DNA of 64,000 bases from Leptospira dzoumogneensis (GTDB taxonomy: Bacteria > Spirochaetota > Leptospiria > Leptospirales > Leptospiraceae): the NCBI RefSeq assembly GCF_004770895.1, contig NZ_RQHS01000001.1, positions 139,213 through 203,212 on the forward strand. The letters run 5' to 3'. Of this stretch, positions 17,259-26,847 are shown piece by piece (the first letter of the stretch is position 1; the number at the start of each line of letters is the position of its first letter). Made by a program: the position numbers and the translations under genes. The notes beneath the pieces are model-generated. The model did no database searches. It saw nothing but the letters and a program-made list of their open reading frames with translations, and was not told the DNA's origin.

Positions 17259-17657
17259 ATGAAAAAATCTTTGGGCTCTAAAATACTTCAGTTATCCGCG
17301 ATCTGCGGATTTTTATTCTGTGTATCGAATTGTTTGGATTCTCATAGAGAAAGGATCCATATGGACACAGGAGTCAGCGTAAAAACCTTAGGTCCTCATA
17401 AATACCAATTCATAGCAATCGGCAAGGCTTCCGTTCCTTCCGTAGAAGATCAGGATTTTTTCAAAATGAAAAAGACTTCTTGTGAGGCTGCAAAATTGCA
17501 AGTCACCCAAAGACTGGATGAGTTGGAATCGGACCAAAAACATAGACAATTTTTCTTGGAACAAAAAGAACAAAAGTATTTCGGCGATGGAGAATACTGC
17601 GAACTTACTTATATATACGAACTTCCTCAGGCCAAGAAGCAGAAAGATCAACCTTAG
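17259..17657 (+). CDS. Putative lipoprotein
   Basis: 132 residues. A basic start and hydrophobic core end in FCVSNC with Cys25 as the likely lipid anchor. The mature part is charged, with a helical segment rich in Lys, Gln and Glu, and only two further cysteines. A GGGGGAAG Shine-Dalgarno precedes the ATG. No family is recognised. Its last 53 bases overlap the 3' end of the convergent diguanylate cyclase gene. Confidence 0.65.
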   Translation: MKKSLGSKILQLSAICGFLFCVSNCLDSHRERIHMDTGVSVKTLGPHKYQFIAIGKASVPSVEDQDFFKMKKTSCEAAKLQVTQRLDELESDQKHRQFFLEQKEQKYFGDGEYCELTYIYELPQAKKQKDQP

Positions 17658-18909
17658 TATTCAGCTTAGTAGCTTCTACTATTGTGACTCTGTTTCGACC
17701 GGAGGATTTGGATTTATACAATCCTGAATCGATGGATTGGTATAGATCGTCGAAAGTAAAATCCTCATCATAAGAAAGTATGGCAGCGCCTATGGATACT
17801 GTGATATTCACAGGCTTGTCATTCGGATCTCTGACAGAAAGTGGATGAGATTCTACTCCTTTACGCAAAGACTCACATAAAGTTTTTAAACTTTTAGGAT
17901 CTACCGAATCCAAAAGAACGCAGAACTCATCTCCGCCGATACGTGCACAAATATCAGTGGATCTTACTCTGGACTTCATGACTGCGGAAAGAGTTTGGAG
18001 CGCATCATCTCCTGCCATATGTCCGTACTTATCATTGATCTCTTTTAAATGATCTAGATCCAAGATCACAAGTGCCATTTGGAACTGATGACGTCTTGCT
18101 CTCTTCTTGAAGATGTCGAATTGTTCTATCAAGTATCTGCGATTATAAAGATCGGTAAGATCGTCCAGATTGGAGATCATTCTGATATGTAGATTTTTCG
18201 CCTTCAACCGGAGGACTGCGCCGGATAATTTTCTTTTATCCCGGTAATCCATTGTTCTCCAATAATTCATGATCACATTCCCGAAAGTACCAACGAATAG
18301 ATACGTGAGAAGGATCGGGAACTCTTGCATTGCTTCCACCGGAGAATCTCCTAAGTAACATACACCTAAGAACATCAGACAGAATGCTAAGTTTGTGGCA
18401 ACCGCAGTGGTAGTGGTTAACCAAAGAAGAAGATTCATGCTGAGTAAGATCGCAGATGCCTGGTGGAGATATACATCGTAATGGACCTTATCCAAATATA
18501 AGAAAGGAAAGAATGAGATTAGAAGGGTGGAAGAAGTCCATACCTTATAGAGTTCCAGTTTTTTAGGGACCCAATCTTTTTTACGGGCATGCCTCCATAA
18601 AAATATGAGTGAAAGAACGATTAACGTGATCCGGCTGGATTGGAGAAGGATCAGGGACTCATCTTCGAAGTCCCGCGAATTCGGCAGGAAATAGGTGATT
18701 AAACTGATTACGATACAGAGAGAATAGTGGGCCACCAAGGATTGGCGAATTTCGCTCCAATTGGTCTCTAAAAATCCTTGGGGATATCGATTAAAGAAGA
18801 TCCGCTTAGATAGTAAGCGAATTCTTCGGTCTATGCCTGGGAACCACTTGAACATTGTTTTCATTTCCGCATGGAAGGCTTTTGGAAAAAACCTCCATAA
18901 TAAGACCAC
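17605..18909 (-). CDS. Membrane-bound diguanylate cyclase (GGDEF)
   Basis: Up to 434 residues. About six membrane helices (roughly 62-215) precede a complete GGDEF domain: DDLTDLYNRRYL (249-260), the DLDHLKEINDKYGH metal/substrate helix, and RIGGDEF with GGDEF at 325-329. The allosteric I-site RSTD (316-319) lies exactly five residues upstream, so product inhibition is expected. It should make cyclic di-GMP from two GTP. The start is uncertain: GTG 18909, ATG 18864 and ATG 18855 are all possible, and the last has a GGAA upstream. The 3' end overlaps the convergent lipoprotein gene by 53 bases. Confidence 0.88.
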   Translation of the reverse strand: MVLLWRFFPKAFHAEMKTMFKWFPGIDRRIRLLSKRIFFNRYPQGFLETNWSEIRQSLVAHYSLCIVISLITYFLPNSRDFEDESLILLQSSRITLIVLSLIFLWRHARKKDWVPKKLELYKVWTSSTLLISFFPFLYLDKVHYDVYLHQASAILLSMNLLLWLTTTTAVATNLAFCLMFLGVCYLGDSPVEAMQEFPILLTYLFVGTFGNVIMNYWRTMDYRDKRKLSGAVLRLKAKNLHIRMISNLDDLTDLYNRRYLIEQFDIFKKRARRHQFQMALVILDLDHLKEINDKYGHMAGDDALQTLSAVMKSRVRSTDICARIGGDEFCVLLDSVDPKSLKTLCESLRKGVESHPLSVRDPNDKPVNITVSIGAAILSYDEDFTFDDLYQSIDSGLYKSKSSGRNRVTIVEATKLNTKVDLSASWPEEVRIYK

Positions 18910-19050
18910 GGTTCAAGCATAACGTATCTCCGAGCAAGGAAGAATCAAATTTTAGTCAAAAAAATTCTAAGGCAAGTAATTGTCGTTTTTGTCAGAAGAT
19001 TGGAATTCCAATAGCGTTAGGATAAATAGGGGTCTGCTCCGGGGGCGTGA

Positions 19051-19066
19051 TGTAGGAGTTCCTACA
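19051..19066. repeat. 16-bp palindrome TGTAGGAGTTCCTACA
   Basis: A member of the dispersed palindrome family, between the diguanylate cyclase promoter and the DUF3817 gene end. Confidence 0.75.
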
Positions 19067-19100
19067 AAACGTATCCACAAAGGGATAGTTTTCGAATGGA

Positions 19101-19403
19101 TTATAATTTTCTAAGAATGGTGCTATCTATATAGAATGTTCCGAACGGGAAGACGGAGGCAAGAGCCACCTTCCAAGTTCTTTCCTTAAAACTCCATGAG
19201 TTCTCGATCGAAAAATGAAATGTCTGGAGAAGGAATAAAAGAAATAATCCGCCATGGATCGGACCTAAAAGTTTTACTAACTCCGGAGATCCGAAATAAT
19301 ATTTCAAAGGCATTCCTAAAATGATCAGAATGAGTAAGGAGGTTCCTTCCAAAAATCCGACCAATCTAAGTCTTCCTAGATCCGTTGTGAAAAATTTTCT
19401 CAT
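19101..19403 (-). CDS. DUF3817-like small integral membrane protein
   Basis: 100 residues with three hydrophobic segments. LRLVGFLEGTSLLILIILG followed by GPIHGGLFLLFLL, with its histidine, and the terminal FPFGTFYID are the marks of the DUF3817 family (YdzA-like). Molecular function is unknown. It starts 1 base after the upstream membrane-protein gene and is probably co-transcribed with it and the TetR gene. Confidence 0.7.
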   Translation of the reverse strand: MRKFFTTDLGRLRLVGFLEGTSLLILIILGMPLKYYFGSPELVKLLGPIHGGLFLLFLLQTFHFSIENSWSFKERTWKVALASVFPFGTFYIDSTILRKL

Positions 19404-19404
19404 T

Positions 19405-19869
19405 CTAAAATCCTCTTAAATAAGGTCTTTGTGATAATGGGGAGAAGGGCCAGGGAATTGCAATAAAGATCAAAAATAGAGAGATCGAATTCCAGAACAA
19501 AAGGTTTTTGAATTTTTCAGGATCTTCTTTTTTACGTTTGGAGATCGCAGATCCTATAGTGAGTAAGATCACGGAAGCGATCATGAGAGAAATATGAGTG
19601 GATGCGAAAAACCTGGCTTCCGGAATAAAAAAGGATTCGGTAGGATTGAAAAAAAATGACCGAACGATAGGGCTTTGAAAATAGAGAATGAAACCGAGGA
19701 CTAATTGAAGATGAGAGAAAGTGATCGTAAAGATCCGGACCAGATGGTCCGTTTTTCCGAAGCTACCCTTGGAGATCAGTCCTAGAATACATCTAAAGAT
19801 AGAAAATATTATAAAGAATAGAACGATCCAGCGAACAGATGAGTGAATAAGTAATAGATACGGATACAT
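19405..19869 (-). CDS. Four-helix integral membrane protein
   Basis: 154 residues with four hydrophobic helices. Histidines sit in or near membrane segments (LLIHSSVRW, FSHLQLVLGF, STHISLMIAS), as in small cytochrome-b or CopD-like proteins, but the family assignment is weak. The gene is 10 bases after the TetR gene, so the regulator probably controls it together with the DUF3817 gene. Function unknown. Confidence 0.6.
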   Translation of the reverse strand: MYPYLLLIHSSVRWIVLFFIIFSIFRCILGLISKGSFGKTDHLVRIFTITFSHLQLVLGFILYFQSPIVRSFFFNPTESFFIPEARFFASTHISLMIASVILLTIGSAISKRKKEDPEKFKNLLFWNSISLFLIFIAIPWPFSPLSQRPYLRGF

Positions 19870-19879
19870 GATCTCTCTT

Positions 19880-20500
19880 TTATTTTTTCCTTTTTATTTT
19901 CGGTTTAGATCTTTCTAAAAGACTTTCGAACGCTTTGTTGGCTCTATAATCCGCTTTAGGATCTTTCAAAAACCTAAGAGAAGTATGATGTACTAAATAG
20001 ATTCCGCAAAGCTCCCAGACAAATTGGTCCAGATCCAGATCGGATCTTAATTCTTCCAGATCCACACATTCTTTAGTGAACTTTTTTAAAAGAGCTCTCC
20101 ATTCGGATTCCATAGACAATAGTTTTTGGCGAACCGGACCTTTTGAATCATCCAATTCGAATAATCCGGCAGCAATAGGGCATCCTCCAGGAAGTCCGGC
20201 TTTTTTGGACCAACCCATCCAATGTTTTACTAAAGAACGAAGTCTGGGGAGTCCCTCTTTGGATCTTAATGCGGGCTCCAAAACTTTTGATCTAGAGAAC
20301 TCTGCTGTGTAGTTCAGAATAGAAATTTGAATTTCTTCTTTAGAGCCGAAATGAGCGAATAATCCGCTTTTAGACATGCCGGAAAGCTCCGCCAAAGGGC
20401 CAAGGCTTAAACCTTCCAGACCCGATCTACTTACTACACCTAGTCCTTTATCTAAAATACGGCTTCTGGTTTCTTGACTAAGTTTCCCACCCGAGATCAT
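19880..20500 (-). CDS. TetR/AcrR-family transcriptional regulator
   Basis: 206 residues. The N-terminal helix-turn-helix reads LSGMSKSGLFAHFGSKEEIQ (about 40-59), preceded by the RSRILDKGLGVVSRSGLEGL helix typical of TetR proteins. The C-terminal ligand domain contains CPIAAGLFELDDSKG and is of the TetR_C_16/YbjK-like kind. It heads a three-gene operon with two small membrane proteins, which it likely represses. No operator palindrome is obvious in the 70-base upstream gap. Confidence 0.85.
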   Translation of the reverse strand: MISGGKLSQETRSRILDKGLGVVSRSGLEGLSLGPLAELSGMSKSGLFAHFGSKEEIQISILNYTAEFSRSKVLEPALRSKEGLPRLRSLVKHWMGWSKKAGLPGGCPIAAGLFELDDSKGPVRQKLLSMESEWRALLKKFTKECVDLEELRSDLDLDQFVWELCGIYLVHHTSLRFLKDPKADYRANKAFESLLERSKPKIKRKK

Positions 20501-20570
20501 AGAATTAAAAGAACGACCGATCGTGCTATTTTTTCAAGAAAAATAAACCTAAGAATCGAAAAGATTTTAT

Positions 20571-21401
20571 TTAAAGAGTGGCGATCTTTCTTGGATTTTT
20601 GGTCAGAACTTCCGGGATAGGAAGACCTACGCCGCCTAAAGAGCGGACTTGTTTCCCATTGATGAATAGTCTGATCCCTCTTAGCTCGGAGTTTTCCAGA
20701 ATGCTGTAACAGATCTGGTCCACTCTATCTTTCAGAAGTTCAGGACCTGCACCCGCTTCGAAGTCAGGGCCTAAATATAGTTTTAATATTCCATTTTCCG
20801 CAGAATATTCTTTAGAATATTCCATTCTGTTTGGAAGTGCGTTCAGAACACCTTGTGTTTTCTCATCCGAAGAAGGTCCCTTAGTGAGTTCCTTCAGTAT
20901 AAATAGGATCTTATCCCCATGGTCGAATTTTCTTTTCAACTGAACCAGTCTGGAATGGCTTTTGTTCCCTCTTCCATAAAACTTCAAAAAGTAAAGTTTG
21001 ATCTCTCCTGGAGAATGATCCAAACGAATTTTGGGAGAAGGGCCGGTAGGTCCAGGCTTTGGCATTTCCACGATGGGGATAAACATTTCTTCCGGATCGT
21101 TCGAATCTGAGGTGAGCTCTTCAGAAGAAGAGTTTTCTCCATTCTGCATTAGCTCCGTTAAAATTTCATCTTCCGCCCGGTCCATTACCTGTTCATGGGT
21201 TTGTTTTCCTTTGTTCTCTGAAGAAGAAGGAGATAATGGACTCGTTTTTCCGATCGTATTAAATTTTGAAAAGAAAGAAGGGGATTCTTGTCCGGGGGAG
21301 GAGGTATTCTTATTCCCCATAGACTTATCCAATAAAACTAGAACGAATAGAGCCCCTGTCAGGATATAAAGAAGCGATTTAAGTTTATCCGATTCGGGCA
21401 C
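20571..21401 (-). CDS. GerMN-domain membrane-anchored protein
   Basis: 276 residues. One N-terminal membrane helix (LLYILTGALFVLVLL, about 10-24) precedes a low-complexity Ser/Glu-rich linker (about 30-120) and a GerMN domain (about 130-270): EIKLYFLKFYGRG, a long basic helix, LFILKELTKGPSSDEKTQG, GILKLYLGPDF and GIRLFINGKQV. GerMN domains occur in germination and cell-envelope proteins, probably binding envelope ligands. Here the domain would face the periplasm. It is upstream of the TetR gene but separated by 70 bases. Confidence 0.75.
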   Translation of the reverse strand: MPESDKLKSLLYILTGALFVLVLLDKSMGNKNTSSPGQESPSFFSKFNTIGKTSPLSPSSSENKGKQTHEQVMDRAEDEILTELMQNGENSSSEELTSDSNDPEEMFIPIVEMPKPGPTGPSPKIRLDHSPGEIKLYFLKFYGRGNKSHSRLVQLKRKFDHGDKILFILKELTKGPSSDEKTQGVLNALPNRMEYSKEYSAENGILKLYLGPDFEAGAGPELLKDRVDQICYSILENSELRGIRLFINGKQVRSLGGVGLPIPEVLTKNPRKIATL

Positions 21402-21458
21402 AATACAATTTTCGGCTGATCCGGAAACTGCCTTCTCACTTTTTCCTTGGAAAAGTGA

Positions 21459-22130
21459 TTAGAATATTGAGTCCAGATCTTCCAATTGCGCCAGACTCAC
21501 TTCCCAATCCGGGATTTCTCCCTCTGGAGCGTGGCCATAGGCGCAGAATGCGAATGGGCTGCCGTTTTTACGGGCCGCCTCATGGTCGGAACTTCTATCC
21601 CCAATCATCAAAATTTCGTCCGGAGAATAAGAATAATCTCGGATATATTTTGCGACTATATCCGGCTTGGTCTTAATTGTCTCATTATCCAAAACTACGA
21701 TCGGGTCGAAGAGGGGCAGGATGCCGGAGACTTCTAGGATGGTTTTTACGTAGGGCATTCTACCATTAGAAGCCGCCAAGATTTGGTACCCCTTATTTTT
21801 GAGGGAAGTGACAGTTTCTTTTACCTTAGGGTAGAATTCCCCTTCTCCTTGTCGGATCTTAGACACTAAAAGTTCCAGGACCGAGTCGGAGATCTGGTCT
21901 CTTTGTGATTCTTGGAGCTGGGGGACCAGGTTCAAAAAGATGGTTTTGACCGGTTTTCCGATCTCGAGCATGATCCTTTCTCTGTCTGGGACCTCGATCG
22001 GGATCTGGGAGTTGGCCGAAAATCTGCGGATCGCTTCCGCATAGGTTTCTAAGATGATTCCTTCAGAAGAAAATAGGGTTCCGTCCACATCGAAGGCAAG
22101 TGCGCGGACCCGTTTGGGATTCCAATCCAT
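21459..22130 (-). CDS. HAD-superfamily hydrolase, phosphoglycolate phosphatase-like
   Basis: 223 residues from the ATG at 22130. Longer upstream reading exists to 22274 but would overlap the divergent gene, and its extra residues look non-coding. Motif I is AFDVDGTLF (D14, D16), motif II sits at [12 protein letters not shown], and motif III/IV at [12 protein letters not shown] and [17 protein letters not shown] helical cap follows motif I, as in subclass IA phosphatases (Gph, pyrophosphatase PpaX-like). Substrate unknown. Confidence 0.8.
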   Translation of the reverse strand: MDWNPKRVRALAFDVDGTLFSSEGIILETYAEAIRRFSANSQIPIEVPDRERIMLEIGKPVKTIFLNLVPQLQESQRDQISDSVLELLVSKIRQGEGEFYPKVKETVTSLKNKGYQILAASNGRMPYVKTILEVSGILPLFDPIVVLDNETIKTKPDIVAKYIRDYSYSPDEILMIGDRSSDHEAARKNGSPFAFCAYGHAPEGEIPDWEVSLAQLEDLDSIF

Positions 22131-22210
22131 TAGCAAGACAATAGTTTTGGCCGGGGAATTCGAGGCATTCCTTTTTTCCTTCGCTTGATTTTCCCTGCGC
22201 GGGCATAAGG

Positions 22211-23503
22211 ATGGGAAAAGAGTTCCGGATGGAGAGATTGGGGAAAAACCGGGGAGTTGCGGATCTAGAGTCACCTGCTGATTCTAGAAAGAGTTTATAT
22301 TCTTCTTTTGTCTGGACAGATTATAAGGCCCAACTCCAAAAAAGGGTAAGAGCAGAAGACCTTCCTAAATATTTTCAACTCACCGAATCTGAGAAGATCG
22401 GGATCCAAGAAACCATCCGACTGAATGTAGGAACTACTCCTTATTATCTTTCTCTCTCCGATCCTAACGATCCGAATTGTCCCATCCGAAAAATGATCGT
22501 CCCAAGAAGGGAAGAGTCCTTCTTCTCTCCCGAAGAAACATTAGATCCTTTGCATGAAGAAGATCTTTCTCCTGTGAAGGGACTCACTCATATGTATCCC
22601 GATAGGGTATTACTTTTTTCGAATCATGAATGTTCCGTGTATTGCAGGCATTGTATGAGGGGAAGAAAGGTTTCAGATTCTTCCGAAAGAATGGAAACCG
22701 CGGATCTGGAATTATGTTTTGATTATATTCGAAATCATCCTGAAATTTCAGATGTTGTGATCTCGGGCGGGGATCCTTTGAATCTTTCCGATCCCAAAAT
22801 AGATTGGATCTTGGAAAATTTGGAAAAAATCCCTCATGTAAAAATTTGCAGGCTGGGGACAAGAAACCCTGTCACTCTTCCTATGAGAATTACTTCCGAT
22901 CTATGTAAGATCATTGAATCCCATAACACCGATCGTTTATCTATTTTTTGTAATACTCAATTCAATCATGAAAAAGAATGCACTTCCGAAGCAAAAGAGG
23001 CCATTCTCAAACTTCTAAAAGCCGGGGTAAGCGTTGGGAACCAATGTGTGATCCTAAAAGGGATTAACGATGATGGGGAAACAATGCTTAGGCTACATCG
23101 AAAACTTTTAGAACTTAGGATACGTGCTTATTATATGTATGATCCTGAACTGATCCCCGGCTCGCGCGGTTTCAGGACTCCTCTCGCAAAAGGTATTCAA
23201 ATAATTGAATATATGCGGGGAAAAGTTGCAGGCATGGGAATTCCACAATTTGTGAATGATCTTCCAGGTGGTGGGGGAAAGGTAAGCCTTGGACCGAATT
23301 GGTATCTTGGATTTCATAAACCTTCTCGTAATCATGTGTTCCGATCTGCGGTAAGAGGGACATATCACCTGAGCCCCGAGCCAATCAATAGTGAATATGA
23401 GGAATTTTATCCGGAGATCAGTAAGGAAACCTGGTCGAAGATACTACAGAATTCCTATTCCGCATTCAAAGGCCTTGGTCCTTTGGGAGAATCCGGAAAA
23501 TGA
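22211..23503 (+). CDS. KamA-family radical SAM aminomutase (lysine 2,3-aminomutase-like)
   Basis: 430 residues, close to the 416 of clostridial lysine 2,3-aminomutase. The cluster motif is C141-SVY-C145-RH-C148, with the arginine that binds the substrate carboxylate following at R150. The PLP lysine is in DLPGGGGK (K357), and D350 matches one of the two aspartates holding the substrate amino group. The other aspartate position is Glu313 (YDPELIPG instead of YQCDLSLG), so the substrate may be lysine or a relative. The gene overlaps the next by 4 bases (ATGA) and heads a coupled three-gene operon, which argues against an EF-P-modifying EpmB role. Confidence 0.82.
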   Translation: MGKEFRMERLGKNRGVADLESPADSRKSLYSSFVWTDYKAQLQKRVRAEDLPKYFQLTESEKIGIQETIRLNVGTTPYYLSLSDPNDPNCPIRKMIVPRREESFFSPEETLDPLHEEDLSPVKGLTHMYPDRVLLFSNHECSVYCRHCMRGRKVSDSSERMETADLELCFDYIRNHPEISDVVISGGDPLNLSDPKIDWILENLEKIPHVKICRLGTRNPVTLPMRITSDLCKIIESHNTDRLSIFCNTQFNHEKECTSEAKEAILKLLKAGVSVGNQCVILKGINDDGETMLRLHRKLLELRIRAYYMYDPELIPGSRGFRTPLAKGIQIIEYMRGKVAGMGIPQFVNDLPGGGGKVSLGPNWYLGFHKPSRNHVFRSAVRGTYHLSPEPINSEYEEFYPEISKETWSKILQNSYSAFKGLGPLGESGK

Positions 23504-24633
23504 ATTCAGATTCTCCATCTGTTTTAATCGTAGCAGACATCCAAAACCCGGACTTGGATCCAAAGGACACACAAGAATGGGAGGATCAAAATTCAGTTCT
23601 GGAAATCAAACGAACCCTGGAGGAATTAGAGGAGAAGGTAGATATTATAGAATTTCCGTCGAAGCTACTACAAAAACTCTCTGATTATTCTTCCTTAGAG
23701 CCGCAAGATCGACCTGTTCTATTCCATTTGGTAGAAGGTTTTCGCTCCCGTAATAGGGAAGCGCTTCTACCTGCGATCGCAGAATATGCGGGATTTCCTC
23801 ATACTGGATCGGATGCTTATGCTCAGAATTTGAGTTTGGATAAACATCTTTCTAAATTGTTTTGTGTTTCTGCAGGTGTTCCTACCAGTCCTTGGAGTCT
23901 CGTGGAGAAGGATTCTGTCGAAGTGACTACAAATGTGGATTCTACATTCAGCGACGCATGGGATGGTGTGAGGAATTTGGATCCCATATTCCGCGGTTCC
24001 CGACTTCCTACAGAATCAGAATTCCCAGTATTCTTCAAACCCAGATCCGAAGGTTCCAGCCTAGGAGTGGGGGAAGAAAATCTGATCTCGAATCAGGCTG
24101 ACTTAGATCAATTTATCCGATCCAAATTTCCATTATACTCTTCCTGGATCTGCGAATCTTATTTGCCGGGAGAAGAATGGACATTGGCGGTTATAGGTTC
24201 CCCTACATACGGATACAAGGCAAGCCAGGTAGCAAGGATCGGTTTGGAAAATTCTCCCGAAAAAATCTATGGCGAAATTACCAAAACCAAACTGAGTATG
24301 CCCGAAAAATTACATTTCGATTTGGATCAAGAGAGATTTGAATATATTCAAAAGTATTCATTAAAATTATGTAAAATACTCAAAACCTCCGGAGCGGTCC
24401 GATTGGACTGGAAAGCCGACGCACAAGGAAAACCAATGTTCTTGGAGTGGAATACTACTCCAGGATTATCTTCTTATTATAGCAGTTTTCCGATCTGTTA
24501 TTCACAAAGTTTCGGGACCTATTCGGATTTGATGAAAGAATTATTGGAAATCGCAAGAGTGGAATTTTTAACGGAAAGATTTACTTATTCCAAACTGAAA
24601 AAAGAAAAACAAACGAGCGGGATCGAAGGATGA
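23500..24633 (+). CDS. ATP-grasp ligase related to D-alanine-D-alanine ligase
   Basis: 377 residues. ATP-grasp landmarks are the [17 protein letters not shown] nucleotide loop (about 177-193), the [13 protein letters not shown] segment, and the metal site VRLDWK...[12 protein letters not shown], where Ddl enzymes have EvNtxPG. The N-terminal [16 protein letters not shown] region matches Ddl only loosely and Trp replaces the usual residue in ExN, so it is probably a carboxylate-amine ligase with another substrate rather than the peptidoglycan enzyme. It overlaps the aminomutase gene by 4 bases and the diiron-oxidase-like gene by 4 bases, so it likely acts on the aminomutase product. Confidence 0.75.
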   Translation: MNSDSPSVLIVADIQNPDLDPKDTQEWEDQNSVLEIKRTLEELEEKVDIIEFPSKLLQKLSDYSSLEPQDRPVLFHLVEGFRSRNREALLPAIAEYAGFPHTGSDAYAQNLSLDKHLSKLFCVSAGVPTSPWSLVEKDSVEVTTNVDSTFSDAWDGVRNLDPIFRGSRLPTESEFPVFFKPRSEGSSLGVGEENLISNQADLDQFIRSKFPLYSSWICESYLPGEEWTLAVIGSPTYGYKASQVARIGLENSPEKIYGEITKTKLSMPEKLHFDLDQERFEYIQKYSLKLCKILKTSGAVRLDWKADAQGKPMFLEWNTTPGLSSYYSSFPICYSQSFGTYSDLMKELLEIARVEFLTERFTYSKLKKEKQTSGIEG

Positions 24634-25307
24634 AAACGTTTCGAGAAGAATTAATAGACCAGGTCAAATATCATCCTGTATTGACCGCAAATTTATGGTT
24701 GGAAGAAAAAGAAGAGAAGATGGAAAAATCGGACCTTCTTCTTTGGTTGAAGCAGGAATATTTCGTATCCGTTGAATTTGTGAACTGGTTCTTGAATACT
24801 GCGGCCCTTACCAATTTTGTGCCTTCTAAAATAGTACTCGTCCAAAATATCTGGGAAGAATTGGGAGAAGGGAAAGAAGAAGATTCACATGTTTCTATCC
24901 TTGGAAAGTTTCTCTCCGAGATGGGGGAGGTCGTGACCGGGGAAGATATGCTTCCTGAAACCGGAGCCTATCTGGATTTAATGAAAAGAATTACTACTAC
25001 CGATTTTTATTCCGCATTAGGAGCACTTGGACCCGCGAATGAGTATCTTCTAAAATTAGAATATTCCAGAATGTATAAGTCTTATTCCGATCTGAAGTCC
25101 AGGATCACACTTCCGGAAGGAAAGTTTTTCCAAGTGAATTTGGAAGCGGATGAATCTCATTCCGAAAAAATGTTTAGATTGATAGAAGATGTTGCGACTG
25201 ATCCTGGAAAAATGCAAAAAGTAAGAGAAGGATCTAAACTTGCTTTGGATGCAAGATTAGTATTTTATGAAGGTCTAAAGAAGATCGTATCTCCGATCTC
25301 TCTTTAA
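24630..25307 (+). CDS. Heme-oxygenase-like diiron oxidase (iron-containing redox enzyme family)
   Basis: 225 residues, mostly helical. Candidate metal ligands follow the HDO pattern: E80-x6-H87 (EGKEEDSH), Glu138 ([13 protein letters not shown]), and D174/H177 (ADESHSEKM). Members of this family (CADD, UndA, BesC, SznF domain) use dioxygen to cleave or oxidise amino acids and related acids. The family call is from ligand spacing and helix pattern only. Third gene of the operon, coupled by a 4-base overlap with the ATP-grasp gene; its last 4 bases overlap the convergent DCC gene. Confidence 0.65.
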   Translation: MKTFREELIDQVKYHPVLTANLWLEEKEEKMEKSDLLLWLKQEYFVSVEFVNWFLNTAALTNFVPSKIVLVQNIWEELGEGKEEDSHVSILGKFLSEMGEVVTGEDMLPETGAYLDLMKRITTTDFYSALGALGPANEYLLKLEYSRMYKSYSDLKSRITLPEGKFFQVNLEADESHSEKMFRLIEDVATDPGKMQKVREGSKLALDARLVFYEGLKKIVSPISL

Positions 25308-25651
25308 ACCTTAGAGCGGATCGATTTTAAAAAGCTCATAAAGATCATTCCTAATAGAGGAACTAAGGGCAAATAGAGAAGTGGAGAAGCCCATCTCCAG
25401 CCCTTTAAAGAATGAGAAAGTTTTCGGACTGCAAAAAAACCGGGATATCTCATATTTCCAGAGATAAGCTGTACATTCCCCGCGACCAATTTAGGTTCTA
25501 AACCGGGATGTAATTCTTTTAGATCATGGGAAGATAGATCTCTAAAACTTACAAATTTTATATTTTTATCTAAGGAAAGTTTTGAAAGTTTAGAAGCGAG
25601 GCCTGAACAAAAGCCACAGTCCCCATCGTACAAAAAAACATTCTGTTCCAT
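25304..25651 (-). CDS. DCC family thiol-disulfide oxidoreductase-like protein (DUF393)
   Basis: 115 residues. The family signature [18 protein letters not shown] at the N-terminus carries a CxxC-type pair, and a hydrophobic stretch ([18 protein letters not shown]) near the C-terminus could be membrane-associated. DUF393 proteins are thought to be thiol-disulfide oxidoreductases, but few have been tested. It is the last gene of a four-gene minus-strand operon; its ATG overlaps the stop of the NAGS gene (TGATG). Confidence 0.8.
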   Translation of the reverse strand: MEQNVFLYDGDCGFCSGLASKLSKLSLDKNIKFVSFRDLSSHDLKELHPGLEPKLVAGNVQLISGNMRYPGFFAVRKLSHSLKGWRWASPLLYLPLVPLLGMIFMSFLKSIRSKV

Positions 25652-26829
25652 CAGGAATCGTTCCGTTGTTTAGATTCCAAATCTTCAGGAAGGTTTCTCA
25701 AAAAATCGCAGACGGAAGGAATTTCTTTCTCTTGTAATCCGATCCAAAAATAGATCCAGATCCCTTCTTTTTGAAGACCGCTGCATTCTTTCGCATACCA
25801 TTTGGAGATAGTATTTTCCGCTCTGGCTCTCCAGAAAAGAACAGGGGCTTTTTTTAACATCTCGTCCCAGATATCTCTTCCTACACCTTCCCCTCTCGCG
25901 ATCTCGTTCACCGCAAATTTAGAAAGAAATGTGCCCCAAGGAGTGTTTTGTAGAAGTGCACATCCTTTGTATTCGGATTCTAATACGATCCCGGAAAATT
26001 CCTTATTCCAAAAACCTTGTTTTAATCCTCTTCCGAAAGAATCTTCTATCAATCCGTTCAGTCTGGTCGGATCTATATTTTGGAAATCAGTATGGAATTC
26101 TATTTTATTCTTTTTTCTTAATAGAGTTCCGCTACCTTTGATCGTGAATAATTCTTTTAATAGACCTGGAGCGGAAGTGATCGCGATCTGAAGATTCGGA
26201 TCTCCGGTATATTCAAAAATTCTTTTGCATTCTTTGAATAGGACCTCGTCTTCCTTTTGGAGAGTTTCAGTAGATTCGAAATCCAAAATGGAGATCTTTT
26301 TATCTTCGGAATTATGAAGCCCACTTCTTGCAGTAAGGAGAATTAACTTTTTAGTCCTAAGTTCTTTACATAAATTAGAAAGATACGGATAAATTTCGGA
26401 TCCACCTTGGTCTGTTACAAACACAGGTATCTTCTTCTCCTTTAAAGAAGAAAGAACTGACTCAAATGCTTGGCTCGGATTTCTAAACCATTTTGCGGGA
26501 AGGTTTCTGGAACCCGGGAGTTCTTGTCCTTCTTCCAATGAGTCCTTGATGGACTCTAAACTGATCTTGGAAGAAGGGGATCGGTAGAATAGATTTGCGT
26601 AAGAGACCCCGTCTTTTTCCAGAACGACTACAGGGAATAGTTGGAGTTTTTGTAATAATTTTAAATTGTATAAGAATGCTTCCGCGGACTCTGTCAAGGT
26701 CTCGGAACTTGCGTGGATGACCGCGAATTTTTCAGGCTCCAAGGACCGGAATAGTTTCAGGAACTGAAAACTGTCCTTGGAGTTTTCCGTGACTTCTAAA
26801 AGTTTGAGTAGGATCTCCTGGTGATTCAT
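25651..26829 (-). CDS. Vertebrate-type N-acetylglutamate synthase (degenerate kinase domain + NAT domain)
   Basis: 392 residues. The C-terminal acetyltransferase (about 230-375) matches the NAT domain of vertebrate-like NAGS/NAGK proteins: [20 protein letters not shown] (acetyl-CoA loop), then [21 protein letters not shown] and WIYFWIGL. The N-terminal 200 residues have the layout of an amino-acid-kinase domain ([21 protein letters not shown]) but lack a clear ATP motif, so it is probably regulatory. The enzyme would acetylate glutamate as the first step of arginine synthesis. It lies 18 bases after the THUMP methyltransferase gene in the bfr operon. Confidence 0.72.
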   Translation of the reverse strand: MNHQEILLKLLEVTENSKDSFQFLKLFRSLEPEKFAVIHASSETLTESAEAFLYNLKLLQKLQLFPVVVLEKDGVSYANLFYRSPSSKISLESIKDSLEEGQELPGSRNLPAKWFRNPSQAFESVLSSLKEKKIPVFVTDQGGSEIYPYLSNLCKELRTKKLILLTARSGLHNSEDKKISILDFESTETLQKEDEVLFKECKRIFEYTGDPNLQIAITSAPGLLKELFTIKGSGTLLRKKNKIEFHTDFQNIDPTRLNGLIEDSFGRGLKQGFWNKEFSGIVLESEYKGCALLQNTPWGTFLSKFAVNEIARGEGVGRDIWDEMLKKAPVLFWRARAENTISKWYAKECSGLQKEGIWIYFWIGLQEKEIPSVCDFLRNLPEDLESKQRNDS

Positions 26830-26847
26830 CTCTCCCGGGAGTCTGGT

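Noticed and set aside
22131..22274. Upstream extension of the HAD phosphatase reading frame
   Set aside because: It would overlap the divergent aminomutase start and its residues (Pro/Ser-rich) do not belong to the fold; the ATG at 22130 is just before the first strand.
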